A stretch of 64,000 nucleotides of DNA from Campylobacter hominis ATCC BAA-381 (GCF_000017585.1 NC_009714.1:434001-498000), one strand, 5' to 3'; positions 36,647-45,644 are shown, counted from the stretch's first letter. Numbers and translations: made by a program. The notes: generated from the letters alone by a model not told the origin.

Positions 36647-37602
36647 TTTTTAAATCGCCTTTTATTTTGAGTTTTTTTATCGTTGAAATTTTTATTTTTA
36701 TGTTCGCATTTTTAGCGCTGTTTTTTGCCGTAAAAATTGCTTTGAAATTTGATCCGGATTCGCTTACGCAGGCTCAATACAAGCTTGCAAATCAGTCGTA
36801 TCTGGTTTCAACCGTAGTTTATTTTATATTTTTAATTAAAATTCCACTTTTTTTATTTTTTATTTTTTGTGCGGATGAAATCGCGCCTTTAATTCCAGGA
36901 GCTATGTGCGCTGTAGGGGTATTTGATGCGACAAATTACGGAAGCGCGATGTTAGCTGTAAAAATTTTAAATTTATTTTTTCTATGCAGTTTTTTATATA
37001 TAAATTTTTTGGATTTTAAAGATAAAAACAGCAGTTTTACAAAGCTTAAATTTTTGCTTTTTATCGTTATTTTCGCGCTTTTCGCGCTTGAACTTATTTT
37101 AGAAATTTTGCATTTTAAAGGAATAAGCTTTAATCAGACAGTTAGTTGTTGCAGCGAAGTTTTTAGAGAAAATTATATCGGGCATACGCCGATTTATTAT
37201 AAAAATGGCTTTATTTTGAGTGCTTTTTACGTTTCTTTTTTGATTTTGATCGTTTCTATTTATTTAAGATTGCGCTATATTTTCGGATTTTTCAGTTTTG
37301 TGTTTTTTTTCGCCTGCATTTATGCTCTGATCAGATTTTTTTCGCCTTATATTTATGAGCTGCCGCTTCACAAATGCCCGTTTTGTATGCTTTCTGGTGA
37401 GTATCACTATATAGGATATTTTATTTATATTCTGCTTTTTTGTGGAGCTTTGCCGGGATTTATTGCTGTAATTTCCAAAGTGTTAAAACAAAAAATAGAT
37501 GATTTTTGGTTTAAAATTTCATTGATTTGCAATGTTTTACTAGTAGCTTTTTTATCGTATTTTCCGCTAGTTTATCGCTTAAAACACAGTGTTTGGTTGT
37601 AG
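36643..37602 (+). CDS. polytopic membrane protein with Cys/His clusters
   Basis: 319 residues with about eight membrane helices (roughly 10-32, 57-80, 103-123, 137-157, 190-208, 213-233, 256-275, 295-312). Three cysteine sites stand out: PGAMCAVG (Cys89), SCCSEVF (Cys169-Cys170) and LHKCPFCMLSGEYHY (His243, Cys245, Cys248, His255), the last just before a membrane helix. The family is not recognised by name. The CxxC and His/Met ligands would suit Cu(I) binding or thiol exchange across the inner membrane. It is the last gene of the NosL operon, with an ATGA overlap. Confidence 0.75.
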   Translation: MIFKSPFILSFFIVEIFIFMFAFLALFFAVKIALKFDPDSLTQAQYKLANQSYLVSTVVYFIFLIKIPLFLFFIFCADEIAPLIPGAMCAVGVFDATNYGSAMLAVKILNLFFLCSFLYINFLDFKDKNSSFTKLKFLLFIVIFALFALELILEILHFKGISFNQTVSCCSEVFRENYIGHTPIYYKNGFILSAFYVSFLILIVSIYLRLRYIFGFFSFVFFFACIYALIRFFSPYIYELPLHKCPFCMLSGEYHYIGYFIYILLFCGALPGFIAVISKVLKQKIDDFWFKISLICNVLLVAFLSYFPLVYRLKHSVWL

Positions 37603-37663
37603 ATTATAAATTAAAGCATATTTTTAAAATACTTTGCAAAATTTAAAAAACTTATAAAATATT

Positions 37664-38392
37664 TTAATAGACGATAACTTTTATGCAGGTTTCGATTTTA
37701 TCTTCAATTTCTCCATATTCATCAGCTAAGGTTTGTAAAGTTTTTGAAATTTCATTTTCATTTATTTTGATTTCATTTATTTTTAAATGCCATGAAACAT
37801 TTTCAAAAGCCGCTTGTAATGATCTTTTGCGTGTAAATGTTTCTTTAAAAATTTCACTTTTAAAATTTATATTTTTCTTATCTAAAAATTCTGTAAATTT
37901 TTGAGTTGTTTTATACGGATTGCGCTTTTGTGGATTTATAAAATTAGCCAGCAAACTTGATTTTCGCGGATTTTGCCAATTTATATAAATGTGATTGTCT
38001 GCTAAATCGCAAAATTTTTCAAAATCATCTTCATTTTGCAAAGCAGGGCTCATACTTAAAAATGCTATATCAAAATGCTGTTTGAAATTCAGCTTTGAAA
38101 ACTCACCTAAAATTGTGTTGACATTTGAAATTTTAAATTTTTTTGCCGAATTTTTTAAAATTTCAAGCATATCTTTCGAAATATCACAAGCCGTTACAAA
38201 TTTACAGAATTTAGCGAAATAAAGTGAATAAAGTCCGGTTCCTGCGCCAATATCTATTAAAATTTTATCATTAAAATCGCAACCAAAATGAGATAAAATT
38301 TCAATCGCATTTTTTTGAATTTCATTTAAATCACCGTTAAATTTAGGATAATTTTTGCTTTTTTCGTCCCAAATTTCACTTGCTGCACTCAT
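37664..38392 (-). CDS. class I SAM-dependent methyltransferase
   Basis: 242 residues from ATG 38392, which has AAAGGA 7 nt upstream; a GTG one codon earlier is less likely. SAM motif I is LIDIGAGTGLYSLYF, followed by an acidic motif II (VTACDISKDML) and a motif IV-like FDIAFLSMSPAL. The substrate cannot be read from the sequence. It overlaps the end of the Fur-family gene by 17 nt, so the two are co-transcribed. Confidence 0.85.
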   Translation of the reverse strand: MSAASEIWDEKSKNYPKFNGDLNEIQKNAIEILSHFGCDFNDKILIDIGAGTGLYSLYFAKFCKFVTACDISKDMLEILKNSAKKFKISNVNTILGEFSKLNFKQHFDIAFLSMSPALQNEDDFEKFCDLADNHIYINWQNPRKSSLLANFINPQKRNPYKTTQKFTEFLDKKNINFKSEIFKETFTRKRSLQAAFENVSWHLKINEIKINENEISKTLQTLADEYGEIEDKIETCIKVIVY

Positions 38393-38729
38393 CACAAATT
38401 CCTTTTACAATTACGCTTTTTACGTGTTTTTGTGTGATTTCTGGCATTGAGATTTCTTCCATTTTGTGACAGTTTTCACATACAAAATAGGCTTTTGCGT
38501 GTTCGGCAAGTTCATAAAAACTTTTGCGATTATTTTCGCTTGAAATAATTAACCCCTTTTCGCTGAAAAGTTCTATGTTTCTGTAAATTGTAGTTTTATT
38601 GGCTCCTGTTTTTGCTACAAGCTCATCATAACTGACAGGATTTTTTGCGTGTTGTAAAATTTCTATCATCTGAGCGCGGAGTGTGGTAAAAGTGATATTG
38701 TGTTCGTTCAAAAATTCTTTCGAGTTCAT
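38376..38729 (-). CDS. Fur-family metalloregulator, probably Zur-like
   Basis: 117 residues, short for the family. An N-terminal winged helix has the DNA-recognition region NKTTIYRNIELFSEKGLI. The dimerisation part carries two CxxC pairs (CENC and CDEC) that form the structural zinc site in Fur proteins, with nearby His residues. Its position divergent from znuABC suggests zinc-dependent control of that operon. PerR or Fur functions cannot be excluded from sequence alone. Confidence 0.85.
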   Translation of the reverse strand: MNSKEFLNEHNITFTTLRAQMIEILQHAKNPVSYDELVAKTGANKTTIYRNIELFSEKGLIISSENNRKSFYELAEHAKAYFVCENCHKMEEISMPEITQKHVKSVIVKGICDECSK

Positions 38730-38960
38730 AAAATTTCCTTATTTTTAAATAGTTTTTTATCCAAAAATCGGCTTATTTTACCAAAAAACAGATGAAAAAA
38801 TTATATGTGATATTTAGTGTCGATATTTTTTTATAAAATCATATTTTTTGAAATTTCGCAAAATTACTGTTTTAAAATAGTTGCGATATAAAAATTAAGA
38901 GTATTTAAAACTTGATTTAGCATTAAAATATGGATATTTTAAGATTATTTGTTAAAAAAT

Positions 38961-39024
38961 TAAGTTGAATTCATACATTTTTATTATTTTAATTAAGTTG
39001 CAACTAAGTTGCATTTGCTATAAT
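38961..39024 (+). promoter_or_regulatory. znu promoter with phased TAAGTTG repeats
   Basis: TATAAT at 39019-39024 is the -10 box for znuA. TAAGTTG occurs three times on the same strand, starting at 38961, 38994 and 39005, that is 33 and 11 bp apart, so all lie on one face of the helix. The two nearest the promoter form a tandem TAAGTTGCA repeat that overlaps the -35 region and contains the palindrome AGTTGCAACT. It is a strong operator candidate for the divergent Fur-family protein. The rest of the 325-nt region from 38730 shows no gene. Confidence 0.55.
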
Positions 39025-39054
39025 TCCGCTTCAAAATTTTAAAAAAGGATAAAA

Positions 39055-39954
39055 ATGAAAAAAATTTTAGTTTTTTTGGCTTTTAGCGGTTTGCTTTTTG
39101 CAAAACCAATTGTTACGACGACTATTTTGCCTACAAAATTTTTTATTGAGCAGATAGCTGGCGATGAAATTTCGGTAAATACAATGATAGAAAAAGGTGC
39201 CGATCCACATACTTATGAGCCGAAACCGTCTCAAATGAAAAATCTTGAAAAAAGTGAGCTTTATTTTTCCGTCGGAGTCGAATTTGATGAAATTTGGTTG
39301 CCGAAAATAGCTGAAAATTTTCCTGATTTAAAAATCATAAAAACCGATGATAAAATAGAAAAAATCGCAATGTCCGAGCATCATCATGACGAACATGTGA
39401 ATGAAGAAAATTTCCATGACGAAAATGCAGTTAAACACCACTGCGAAACAAACGAAAAACACCATCACCACGGACTTGATCCGCACATTTGGCTTGATCC
39501 TGTTTTAGTTAAAACTCAAGTTGAAACGATTAAGTTCGCTTTAATTAATAAATTTCCTGATAAAAAGGAAATTTTTGAAAAAAATGCAAATGAATTTTTA
39601 AAAAAACTTGATGAGTTTGATAAATTCGCCGCTGCAAAATTAGGCGCATTAAAAAATAGAAATTTTATCGTATATCATCCAAGCTGGGGATATTTCGCTA
39701 AAAGATACTCTCTTAATCAAATCGCAATTGAAATAGAGGGAAAAGAGCCAAAACCTGCCGAGCTTGAGGAATTGATTGAAGAGGCAAAAGAGGAAAATGT
39801 TCGCGTGATTTTTGTAGCGCCACAATTTTCAAAAAATTCGGCTAAATCAATCGCAAAAGCTACAAATGCGGCGGTGATTGAAATTGATCAATTACCTGAA
39901 AACTGGCTTAGTGAGATGAAAAAAACGGTAGAAATTTTTGCCGAAAATTTATAA
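39055..39954 (+). CDS. znuA: zinc ABC transporter substrate-binding protein
   Basis: 299 residues, signal peptide ending near residue 16, cluster A-I metal-binding protein. Metal ligands are in GADPHTYEP and DPHIWLDP. A His-rich loop lies between them (about 105-145, with SEHHHDEH and KHHHHGLDP), which is typical of zinc rather than manganese binders. It delivers zinc to the ZnuB-ZnuC importer encoded next. Confidence 0.93.
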   Translation: MKKILVFLAFSGLLFAKPIVTTTILPTKFFIEQIAGDEISVNTMIEKGADPHTYEPKPSQMKNLEKSELYFSVGVEFDEIWLPKIAENFPDLKIIKTDDKIEKIAMSEHHHDEHVNEENFHDENAVKHHCETNEKHHHHGLDPHIWLDPVLVKTQVETIKFALINKFPDKKEIFEKNANEFLKKLDEFDKFAAAKLGALKNRNFIVYHPSWGYFAKRYSLNQIAIEIEGKEPKPAELEELIEEAKEENVRVIFVAPQFSKNSAKSIAKATNAAVIEIDQLPENWLSEMKKTVEIFAENL

Positions 39955-39998
39955 AATTTTGTTAGAATGACAAAATTTAATGTAAAAAAGGTAAAATT

Positions 39999-40820
39999 TT
40001 GAGCGATATCGAGATAAAAAATCTGAGTTTTAGTTACGATAAATGTGAAATTTTAAAAAATATAAATTTAAACTATGATTGCAGTGATTTTTTGTGTATT
40101 TTCGGACCTAACGGCGGCGGAAAAAGCACACTTTTTAAATTGATTTTAGGACTTTTAAAGCCCCAAAGCGGGGAGATTAAAGTATTTGGTGACAAAGCAA
40201 ATCAAAAATCAAAAAAAATAGCCTATGTTCCTCAAAATATAAAAATCGCTCAAAATTTTCCGATAAGTGCGCAAGATGTCGTGCTTATGGGATTTTTGGG
40301 TCGAAAAATTTTTGGTTTTTACTCTCAAGGCGAAAAAAAATCAGCTATGAAATTTTTAGAACTTGTCGGAATGGATAAGTTTGCAAAACATCGTATTTGC
40401 GACCTTTCCGGCGGTCAAAGACAGCGTGTTTATATAGCAAGAGCGCTAGCTGCAAATGCGCGCATACTTTTACTTGATGAACCTACTGCAAGTATTGACA
40501 CGGTGGGACAAATTGAAATTTACACATTACTTAAAGAATTAAACAAAAAAATCGGTATCATAATGATAAGCCACGATGTAAATCTTGCACTGAATTATGC
40601 TTCAAAAGCCGCTTATATCACAAATAAAACACTTTTTATGCACGATATTTCAAATATACAAAAAGATGAGTTTTTATCGCATATAAAAAATTCTCATCAC
40701 CATTTCTGTGATATCGAGCTTGCTCTTAAAGAGTGCAGTTGCGGACAGGATTTGAGTAATAAAAGCGGTTTAAAAAAACATAAAATTTTAAATTTTGTAG
40801 GATTTCGTAAAAATGTCTGA
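39999..40820 (+). CDS. znuC: zinc ABC transporter ATP-binding protein
   Basis: 273 residues. TTG start with AAAGG upstream. Walker A FGPNGGGKST, signature LSGGQRQRVYIARAL, Walker B ARILLLDEPTASID. The C-terminal tail is His/Cys-rich (NSHHHFCDIE, then ECSCGQD), which could sense or buffer zinc. It overlaps znuB by 8 nt. Confidence 0.92.
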   Translation: MSDIEIKNLSFSYDKCEILKNINLNYDCSDFLCIFGPNGGGKSTLFKLILGLLKPQSGEIKVFGDKANQKSKKIAYVPQNIKIAQNFPISAQDVVLMGFLGRKIFGFYSQGEKKSAMKFLELVGMDKFAKHRICDLSGGQRQRVYIARALAANARILLLDEPTASIDTVGQIEIYTLLKELNKKIGIIMISHDVNLALNYASKAAYITNKTLFMHDISNIQKDEFLSHIKNSHHHFCDIELALKECSCGQDLSNKSGLKKHKILNFVGFRKNV

Positions 40821-41607
40821 AATTTTATCTTTAAATTTTATGCAAAATGCTTTTTTGGGTGGAATTTTAGTCAGCATAATTTGCGGCGTTGTCGGCTCAT
40901 TAATCGTAATAAATAAAATGTCATTTATAGCAGGAGGCGTGGCGCATGGCGCTTATGGCGGCATTGGAATTGCCTTTTTTCTTGGAATTTCGCCGATTTT
41001 CGGTGCAAGTGTTTTTGCATTTTTTTTAGCATTAGTGATAGCTTTTATAAGTGAGCGGAATTTGGAACGATTCGATTCTGCGATAGGTGCTATTTGGGCG
41101 TTTGGAATGGCTATAGGAATTATTTTCATAGACATTACTCCAGGGTATAGTTCCGGCTTAATGGGCTATCTTTTTGGCTCGATTCTAGCTATAAATGAAG
41201 AAATACTTGCATTTATCGGCATTTGTGCCTTGATTTTTACACTTTTAATCATACTTTTTTATAGACAGTTTCTAGCGATTAGTTTTGATGCTGAGTTTGC
41301 AGGTTTGCGCGGCGTAAATGCAAGGGCATTTTATTATCTGCTCGTAATTATGATGGCTTTTAGCGTCGTAGCTTGCATACAGGTTGTCGGATTGATTTTA
41401 GTCATCGCGCTCATTACAATTCCGCCTTTTATAGCTGAAAAATTTTCCAAAAAATTAAGCGTAATGATGATTTTAGCGACTTTTATTTCTGCTTTTTTCT
41501 GCATTAGCGGACTTTTGTTAAGTTATTATTTTAATTTAACAAGCGGCGCAATTATTATACTTATAGCATCTATTTGCTTTTTTATTTCCGTTTTAATTAA
41601 AAAATAA
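40813..41607 (+). CDS. znuB: zinc ABC transporter permease
   Basis: 264 residues with about eight membrane helices and the family motif GGVAHGAYGGIGIAFFLG near residue 40. It belongs to the ABC-3 permease family, which takes up zinc or manganese. The context with a His-rich binding protein favours zinc. It is the last gene of the znuACB operon; no clear terminator follows in the AT-rich spacer. Confidence 0.93.
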   Translation: MSEILSLNFMQNAFLGGILVSIICGVVGSLIVINKMSFIAGGVAHGAYGGIGIAFFLGISPIFGASVFAFFLALVIAFISERNLERFDSAIGAIWAFGMAIGIIFIDITPGYSSGLMGYLFGSILAINEEILAFIGICALIFTLLIILFYRQFLAISFDAEFAGLRGVNARAFYYLLVIMMAFSVVACIQVVGLILVIALITIPPFIAEKFSKKLSVMMILATFISAFFCISGLLLSYYFNLTSGAIIILIASICFFISVLIKK

Positions 41608-41784
41608 ATTTTAAATATTAATTAAAATTACTTCACGGTATTTTATAATATAAAGATTTCTAACAAATTTAATAAATTTTATTGTTTATTTATTTTTATA
41701 TATTATAATTTAACGAAATTTTGAGTTATTAATAAAAAATATTGTTCCGTATTTTATTTTTTTGTAAAATATGTCTTATAAAAG

Positions 41785-41832
41785 TATAATGAGAGATATT
41801 TTTTAAAACAATAATTTTATATTTTAAGGAGA
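41785..41832 (+). promoter_or_regulatory. promoter and ribosome binding site of the peroxiredoxin gene
   Basis: TATAAT at 41785-41790 and AAGGAG at 41826-41831, which supports the GTG start at 41838. Confidence 0.65.
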
Positions 41833-41837
41833 GATAA

Positions 41838-42335
41838 GTGGGTGAAATTTTAGAAGCTGACAAAGAACGAAAAATTACACTTAATGTTGACGATGAAGCG
41901 CCTTTATTTTGCTTGAAGAATGGCGAAGATGACGATGTTTGCCTAAAAGATTTTATCGGTAAAAAGGTAGTATTGTATTTTTATCCGAAAGATAATACTC
42001 CAGGCTGCACCATAGAAGCTTGTGAGTTTAGTGCAAATTTTGATGAGTTTATCGCACAAAATGCCGTAATAATCGGTGTAAGTCCCGATTCTGTAAAAAG
42101 TCATGCAAATTTCGCTGCAAAACAAAGTTTAAAACATATTTTGTTAAGTGATTCGGATCACGAAGTGTCTAAACTTTACGGCGTCTGGCAAGTTAAGAAA
42201 AATTACGGTAGAGAGTATCTCGGGGTTGTCCGCTCAACTTTTGTTATAGATGAAAACGGAAAAATCTGTAAAATTTATAAAAATGTAAGAGCAAAGGACC
42301 ATGCTGCAAAAGTTTTAGCTGATTTAGCTAAGTAA
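41838..42335 (+). CDS. bcp: thioredoxin-dependent thiol peroxidase (Bcp/PrxQ)
   Basis: 165 residues, GTG start set by the AAGGAG upstream. Peroxidatic Cys in DNTPGCTIEACEF, with the second Cys five residues on as the likely resolving Cys of the PrxQ type. The family FYPKDNTPGCT and the C-terminal VVRSTFVIDENGKI are clear. It reduces hydrogen peroxide and organic hydroperoxides with thioredoxin in the cytoplasm. The N-terminal 15 residues are slightly longer than usual. Confidence 0.93.
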   Translation: MGEILEADKERKITLNVDDEAPLFCLKNGEDDDVCLKDFIGKKVVLYFYPKDNTPGCTIEACEFSANFDEFIAQNAVIIGVSPDSVKSHANFAAKQSLKHILLSDSDHEVSKLYGVWQVKKNYGREYLGVVRSTFVIDENGKICKIYKNVRAKDHAAKVLADLAK

Positions 42336-42392
42336 ATAAATTCAAATATTTTTAAATTGTTTTTTAAATTAAAATATATCAAAGGATAAAAA

Positions 42393-43205
42393 ATGAAAAA
42401 AATTTTAGTTTTTTTAATGTTTATGTTAGGCTTTTTGAGTGCAAACTCATTAAATGAAATCAAATCAAGCAAAATATTGAGAGTAGGCGTATTTGAAGCG
42501 CAACCGCCATTTTCGCAAATAAAAGAAAACGGTGAGTTTGAAGGATTTGAAGTTGATCTTGCAAAGGAAATTGCAAAGAAGATTTTTGGCGGAAATAGCG
42601 GAACTATCGAATTTAAACCTGTTTTAGCAAGTGATAGGTTAAAGGTTCTTCAAAATAACGAAATAGATTTTTTAATTGCTACGTTTACTATCACAGATGA
42701 AAGATCGAAAGTGATAGATTTTTCAAATCCTTATTTTGCTGTAAATATCGGTGTAGTAACACGTAAAGATGATGGCATAAAAACATTTGCTGATTTAAAA
42801 GGAAAAACTATAATAGCAGAACACGGAACAACAGGTGAAGTATATTTTAGAAATCAAGGTTTTAATATACTTGGCTGCGATGGTGCCGCAAATTGCTATA
42901 AAATGCTTAAAAATACGCCAGATGCTGCCGGTTATGCAAGTGACAATACAATTGTATTAACTTATGCCGTGATAGATAAAAGCCTCGAGGTAAATATAAA
43001 TAGTTTGGGTGCCAGTGATTTTCTTGGTATCGGTGTGCAAAAAGGAAATAAAGAACTTTTGAATATTATAAATGACGAACTTATACAACTAAGCAAAGAA
43101 GGTTATTTTAAAAAACTTTTCGACAATCAGATTAACACATTTTATCATGGCTTGGCAGACAAAAAATACTTTTTGTTAGATGATATCTATAAATTTTTCT
43201 TATAA
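42393..43205 (+). CDS. amino acid ABC transporter substrate-binding protein (PEB1-like)
   Basis: 270 residues, signal peptide ending near residue 18, then a type 3 extracellular solute-binding domain (LRVGVFEAQPPFSQI, EGFEVDLAKEIAKKI, LIATFTITDERSKVIDFSNP). It is close in layout to Campylobacter PEB1a, which binds aspartate and glutamate. The ligand here is inferred. No cognate permease or ATPase is adjacent, so it probably serves a transporter encoded elsewhere. Confidence 0.87.
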   Translation: MKKILVFLMFMLGFLSANSLNEIKSSKILRVGVFEAQPPFSQIKENGEFEGFEVDLAKEIAKKIFGGNSGTIEFKPVLASDRLKVLQNNEIDFLIATFTITDERSKVIDFSNPYFAVNIGVVTRKDDGIKTFADLKGKTIIAEHGTTGEVYFRNQGFNILGCDGAANCYKMLKNTPDAAGYASDNTIVLTYAVIDKSLEVNINSLGASDFLGIGVQKGNKELLNIINDELIQLSKEGYFKKLFDNQINTFYHGLADKKYFLLDDIYKFFL

Positions 43206-43212
43206 AAATTGA

Positions 43213-43242
43213 TATGCTTACCTTGCTTTTAAGGTAAGCATA
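43213..43242. terminator. hairpin after the PEB1-like gene
   Basis: TATGCTTACCTT (43213-43224) pairs perfectly with AAGGTAAGCATA (43231-43242) around a GCTTTT loop, 8 nt after the stop. There is no T run on the plus strand, so it may act as a weak terminator or protect the mRNA 3' end. Confidence 0.6.
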
Positions 43243-43474
43243 AAGAAACTCATAACTTAAAATAAAGCATTAAACAGATTTGGAATTTTAATGCAAGATA
43301 ATCAGCTTTAAAATTTAAAAAAATAAATATATCAAATTGTTAAAATTATTTTGTCAAAGAATTATTTTAAACAATTTAGCCGTTTTAGATAAAGGCGTAA
43401 AATTTTTTTGAAATATTATTGCGAAATCAGATTTAATTAAAAAAATGCAATAAAGATTTACATAAAATTCTATC
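43243..43474. other. AT-rich intergenic region, no gene seen
   Basis: No ORF, RNA gene or clear repeat between the hairpin after the PEB1-like gene and the structure downstream of pgi. Confidence 0.5.
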
Positions 43475-43528
43475 AAAAAAAAGCGACCTGAGTTTTATTT
43501 AGCAATAAAACTTAATGCAAGGAATCGC
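43475..43528 (-). terminator. structured terminator downstream of pgi
   Basis: On the minus strand, AGTTTTATT/AATAAAACT (9 bp, 4-nt loop) is enclosed by a GCGA/TCGC pair (43525-43528 with 43483-43486) and followed by eight T (43475-43482). It lies about 80 nt beyond the pgi stop. The long distance and compound stem also allow a small 3' UTR-derived RNA. Confidence 0.6.
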
Positions 43529-43609
43529 ATTTAGTAAAATTTTTTTAAATTTTAAAATAATTATTTTTCATACCTACACAAAGAGATTAAAATTTTAAGT
43601 AGTTTAATT

Positions 43610-44827
43610 TTAATCTTTAAGTATCAGTGATTTTAAAATTCTTTTTCCTACTTCTACGCCTGGCTGATTGTATGTATTTATGCCAAGCATAAGTCCTACA
43701 GCGCTTGTTAGAAGTTCATAATAGTAAATAAGATATCCTATTTCAAACTCGTCAAGTTTTTCAAGTGTGATAAGATCTACGCTTATTCCTTCGTTTATCA
43801 GCGCTTTTTTTGTAGCTTCACATTGGAAATTTTGCATCGCATTCATACTGAGACCATTTGTAAAATTGCAGGCTTCAAGTCCGGCAAGGCTCATATTTGG
43901 TATGTAATCAGTGAAATTTCCTTGATTTGCAACTTTTATAAATGTACAAGTTTTATCTTTCGGTCCATCCATTATCAGTTGTAAAAACGAGTGCTGATCG
44001 CGACTTCCAATAAGTCCTGCAGGTGTAAGTCCAAGGCGTTTGTATCCTACTTTTTTGCCAAGACTTTCAGCCCAAAGCTGCACATACCAATCATTAAATT
44101 TTGCAAGCCTGTCGCAATAACTGAAAACTACATTTATTTTTGCATTTTTATGAGTTGCATAATGATAAGCTTTTTGAAGTATTGTGTCGTCTTTGTTGTC
44201 CAAAAAATGTACTTTCGCAGCTTTTGCGCCTTTTAAAAGCGCTTCGCAATCAAGCCCAAGCGCGCAAAACGGCATTAATCCTATCGCACTTAATACACTA
44301 AAGCGTCCACCGACATTTTTTGGAATATTAAAAAATTTTGCTTTATTTTGAACGGCAAAATTTTCAAGCACAGATCCGGGATCTGTTATAAAAACAAAAT
44401 TCTTGTCTAAATTCAGCACGTTAAAATATTTTAAAATAAGTTTAAACAAAGAAATTGTTTCTATTGTCGTGCCTGATTTTGACGAAATTATAAAAAGCGT
44501 GCGCTCAAAATTTAATTTTTTAACAACGCTTAAAAATGAAAAATTATCAACATTATCAAGGATGTGAAGCTCGGCTTTTTGCTCTGTATTTAAAAGAGCG
44601 CCGACTACCGCTTTAACTCCGACGGAACTTCCGCCAATTCCTATCAATACGACATCATCATATATTTTATTATTTAAAAATTCTTTTATTTCGCTTAAAA
44701 TTTCAACTTCCAAAGGTAGATGATAATATCCTATTTCGCCACTTTCAAACTCGCTCATCATACGCGATGCATAAGAATGAATCGTATTTATATCGGTTTT
44801 TGGAAAATATAGCTCATTTTTTAGCAT
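43610..44827 (-). CDS. pgi: glucose-6-phosphate isomerase
   Basis: 405 residues from ATG 44827 (MLKNELYFPKTD); an ATG at 44839 would add four. This is the short Pgi type found in Campylobacter (about 400 residues). Motifs: GIGGSSVGVKAV near the phosphate site, SSKSGTTIET, and KVGYKRLGLTPAG, which ends near the expected active-site Glu/Gly region. It overlaps galU by 14 nt. With GalU it links hexose phosphates to nucleotide sugars. Confidence 0.93.
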   Translation of the reverse strand: MLKNELYFPKTDINTIHSYASRMMSEFESGEIGYYHLPLEVEILSEIKEFLNNKIYDDVVLIGIGGSSVGVKAVVGALLNTEQKAELHILDNVDNFSFLSVVKKLNFERTLFIISSKSGTTIETISLFKLILKYFNVLNLDKNFVFITDPGSVLENFAVQNKAKFFNIPKNVGGRFSVLSAIGLMPFCALGLDCEALLKGAKAAKVHFLDNKDDTILQKAYHYATHKNAKINVVFSYCDRLAKFNDWYVQLWAESLGKKVGYKRLGLTPAGLIGSRDQHSFLQLIMDGPKDKTCTFIKVANQGNFTDYIPNMSLAGLEACNFTNGLSMNAMQNFQCEATKKALINEGISVDLITLEKLDEFEIGYLIYYYELLTSAVGLMLGINTYNQPGVEVGKRILKSLILKD

Positions 44828-45644
44828 GAATTTTCTCATAAAAATAGTTTGTAGCTTCTACAAAACCATCTAAACTTCCGCAATCAAATCTTCGACCTTG
44901 AAATTTATATGCTATTACAATTCCGTTTTTTGCTTGTGTCATAAGCGCGTCAGTGATTTGTATTTCACCATTTTTTCCAGGCTTTGTTTGCTCTAAAATT
45001 TCAAAAATATCAGGAGTTAAAATATATCTGCCTATTATTGCAAGATTTGACGGTGCATCTGCAGGATTTGGTTTTTCCACCATTTGATTTATCATCATCA
45101 CATTATCTTCGATAAATTTTCCATTTACTACACCGTAACTTGAAATTTTTTCTTTCGGCACTTCCATTACCGCTACTATGGAACAGCGATATTTTTCGTA
45201 AATTTTTACCATTTGAGCAAGTATCCCTTCGCCGTTTTCATTTACACATAAATCATCCGCTAAAATCACACCGAAAGCTTCGTCGCGTGTTAAAATTCTA
45301 CCAGTATAAATAGCATTTCCAAGCCCTTTCATACTCTCCTGACGAGTAAAAGAAAATGTACATTTTTTCATCAGATCTCTAATTTCTGATAATAATTTCT
45401 CTTTGTTTGAGCCTGAAATTTGATCTTCAAGTTCATAACTTTTATCAAAATAGTCTTCCAATGCGCGCTTTCCACGCCCTGTAACAAATGCCATATTACT
45501 CATTCCTGCTTCCATCGCTTCATCAACACCGTAGTGAATTAACGGTTTTGTAAGAATCGGCAACATTTCTTTAGGTAAAGATTTAGTTGCAGGTAAAAAT
45601 CTTGTGCCATAACCTGCGGCTGGAAATAAGCAAGTTTGTATCAT
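44814..45644 (-). CDS. galU: UTP--glucose-1-phosphate uridylyltransferase
   Basis: Makes UDP-glucose for surface glycans. The 276 residues open with the nucleotidyltransferase motif FPAAGYGTRFLPATKSLPKE, followed by MLPILTKPLIHYGVDEAM and GVILADDLCVNENG. The length and the absence of a regulatory domain are normal for GalU. It is coupled to pgi by a short overlap. Confidence 0.95.
   Translation of the reverse strand: MIQTCLFPAAGYGTRFLPATKSLPKEMLPILTKPLIHYGVDEAMEAGMSNMAFVTGRGKRALEDYFDKSYELEDQISGSNKEKLLSEIRDLMKKCTFSFTRQESMKGLGNAIYTGRILTRDEAFGVILADDLCVNENGEGILAQMVKIYEKYRCSIVAVMEVPKEKISSYGVVNGKFIEDNVMMINQMVEKPNPADAPSNLAIIGRYILTPDIFEILEQTKPGKNGEIQITDALMTQAKNGIVIAYKFQGRRFDCGSLDGFVEATNYFYEKIHAKK

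Noticed and set aside
40680-40760. His/Cys-rich tail of ZnuC as a separate fused domain
   Set aside because: It is short and in frame, and histidine-rich extensions are common in zinc transporters; not evidence of a fusion.
43610-44827. Truncated pgi
   Set aside because: About 405 residues is the normal size in Campylobacter, and all motifs are present.
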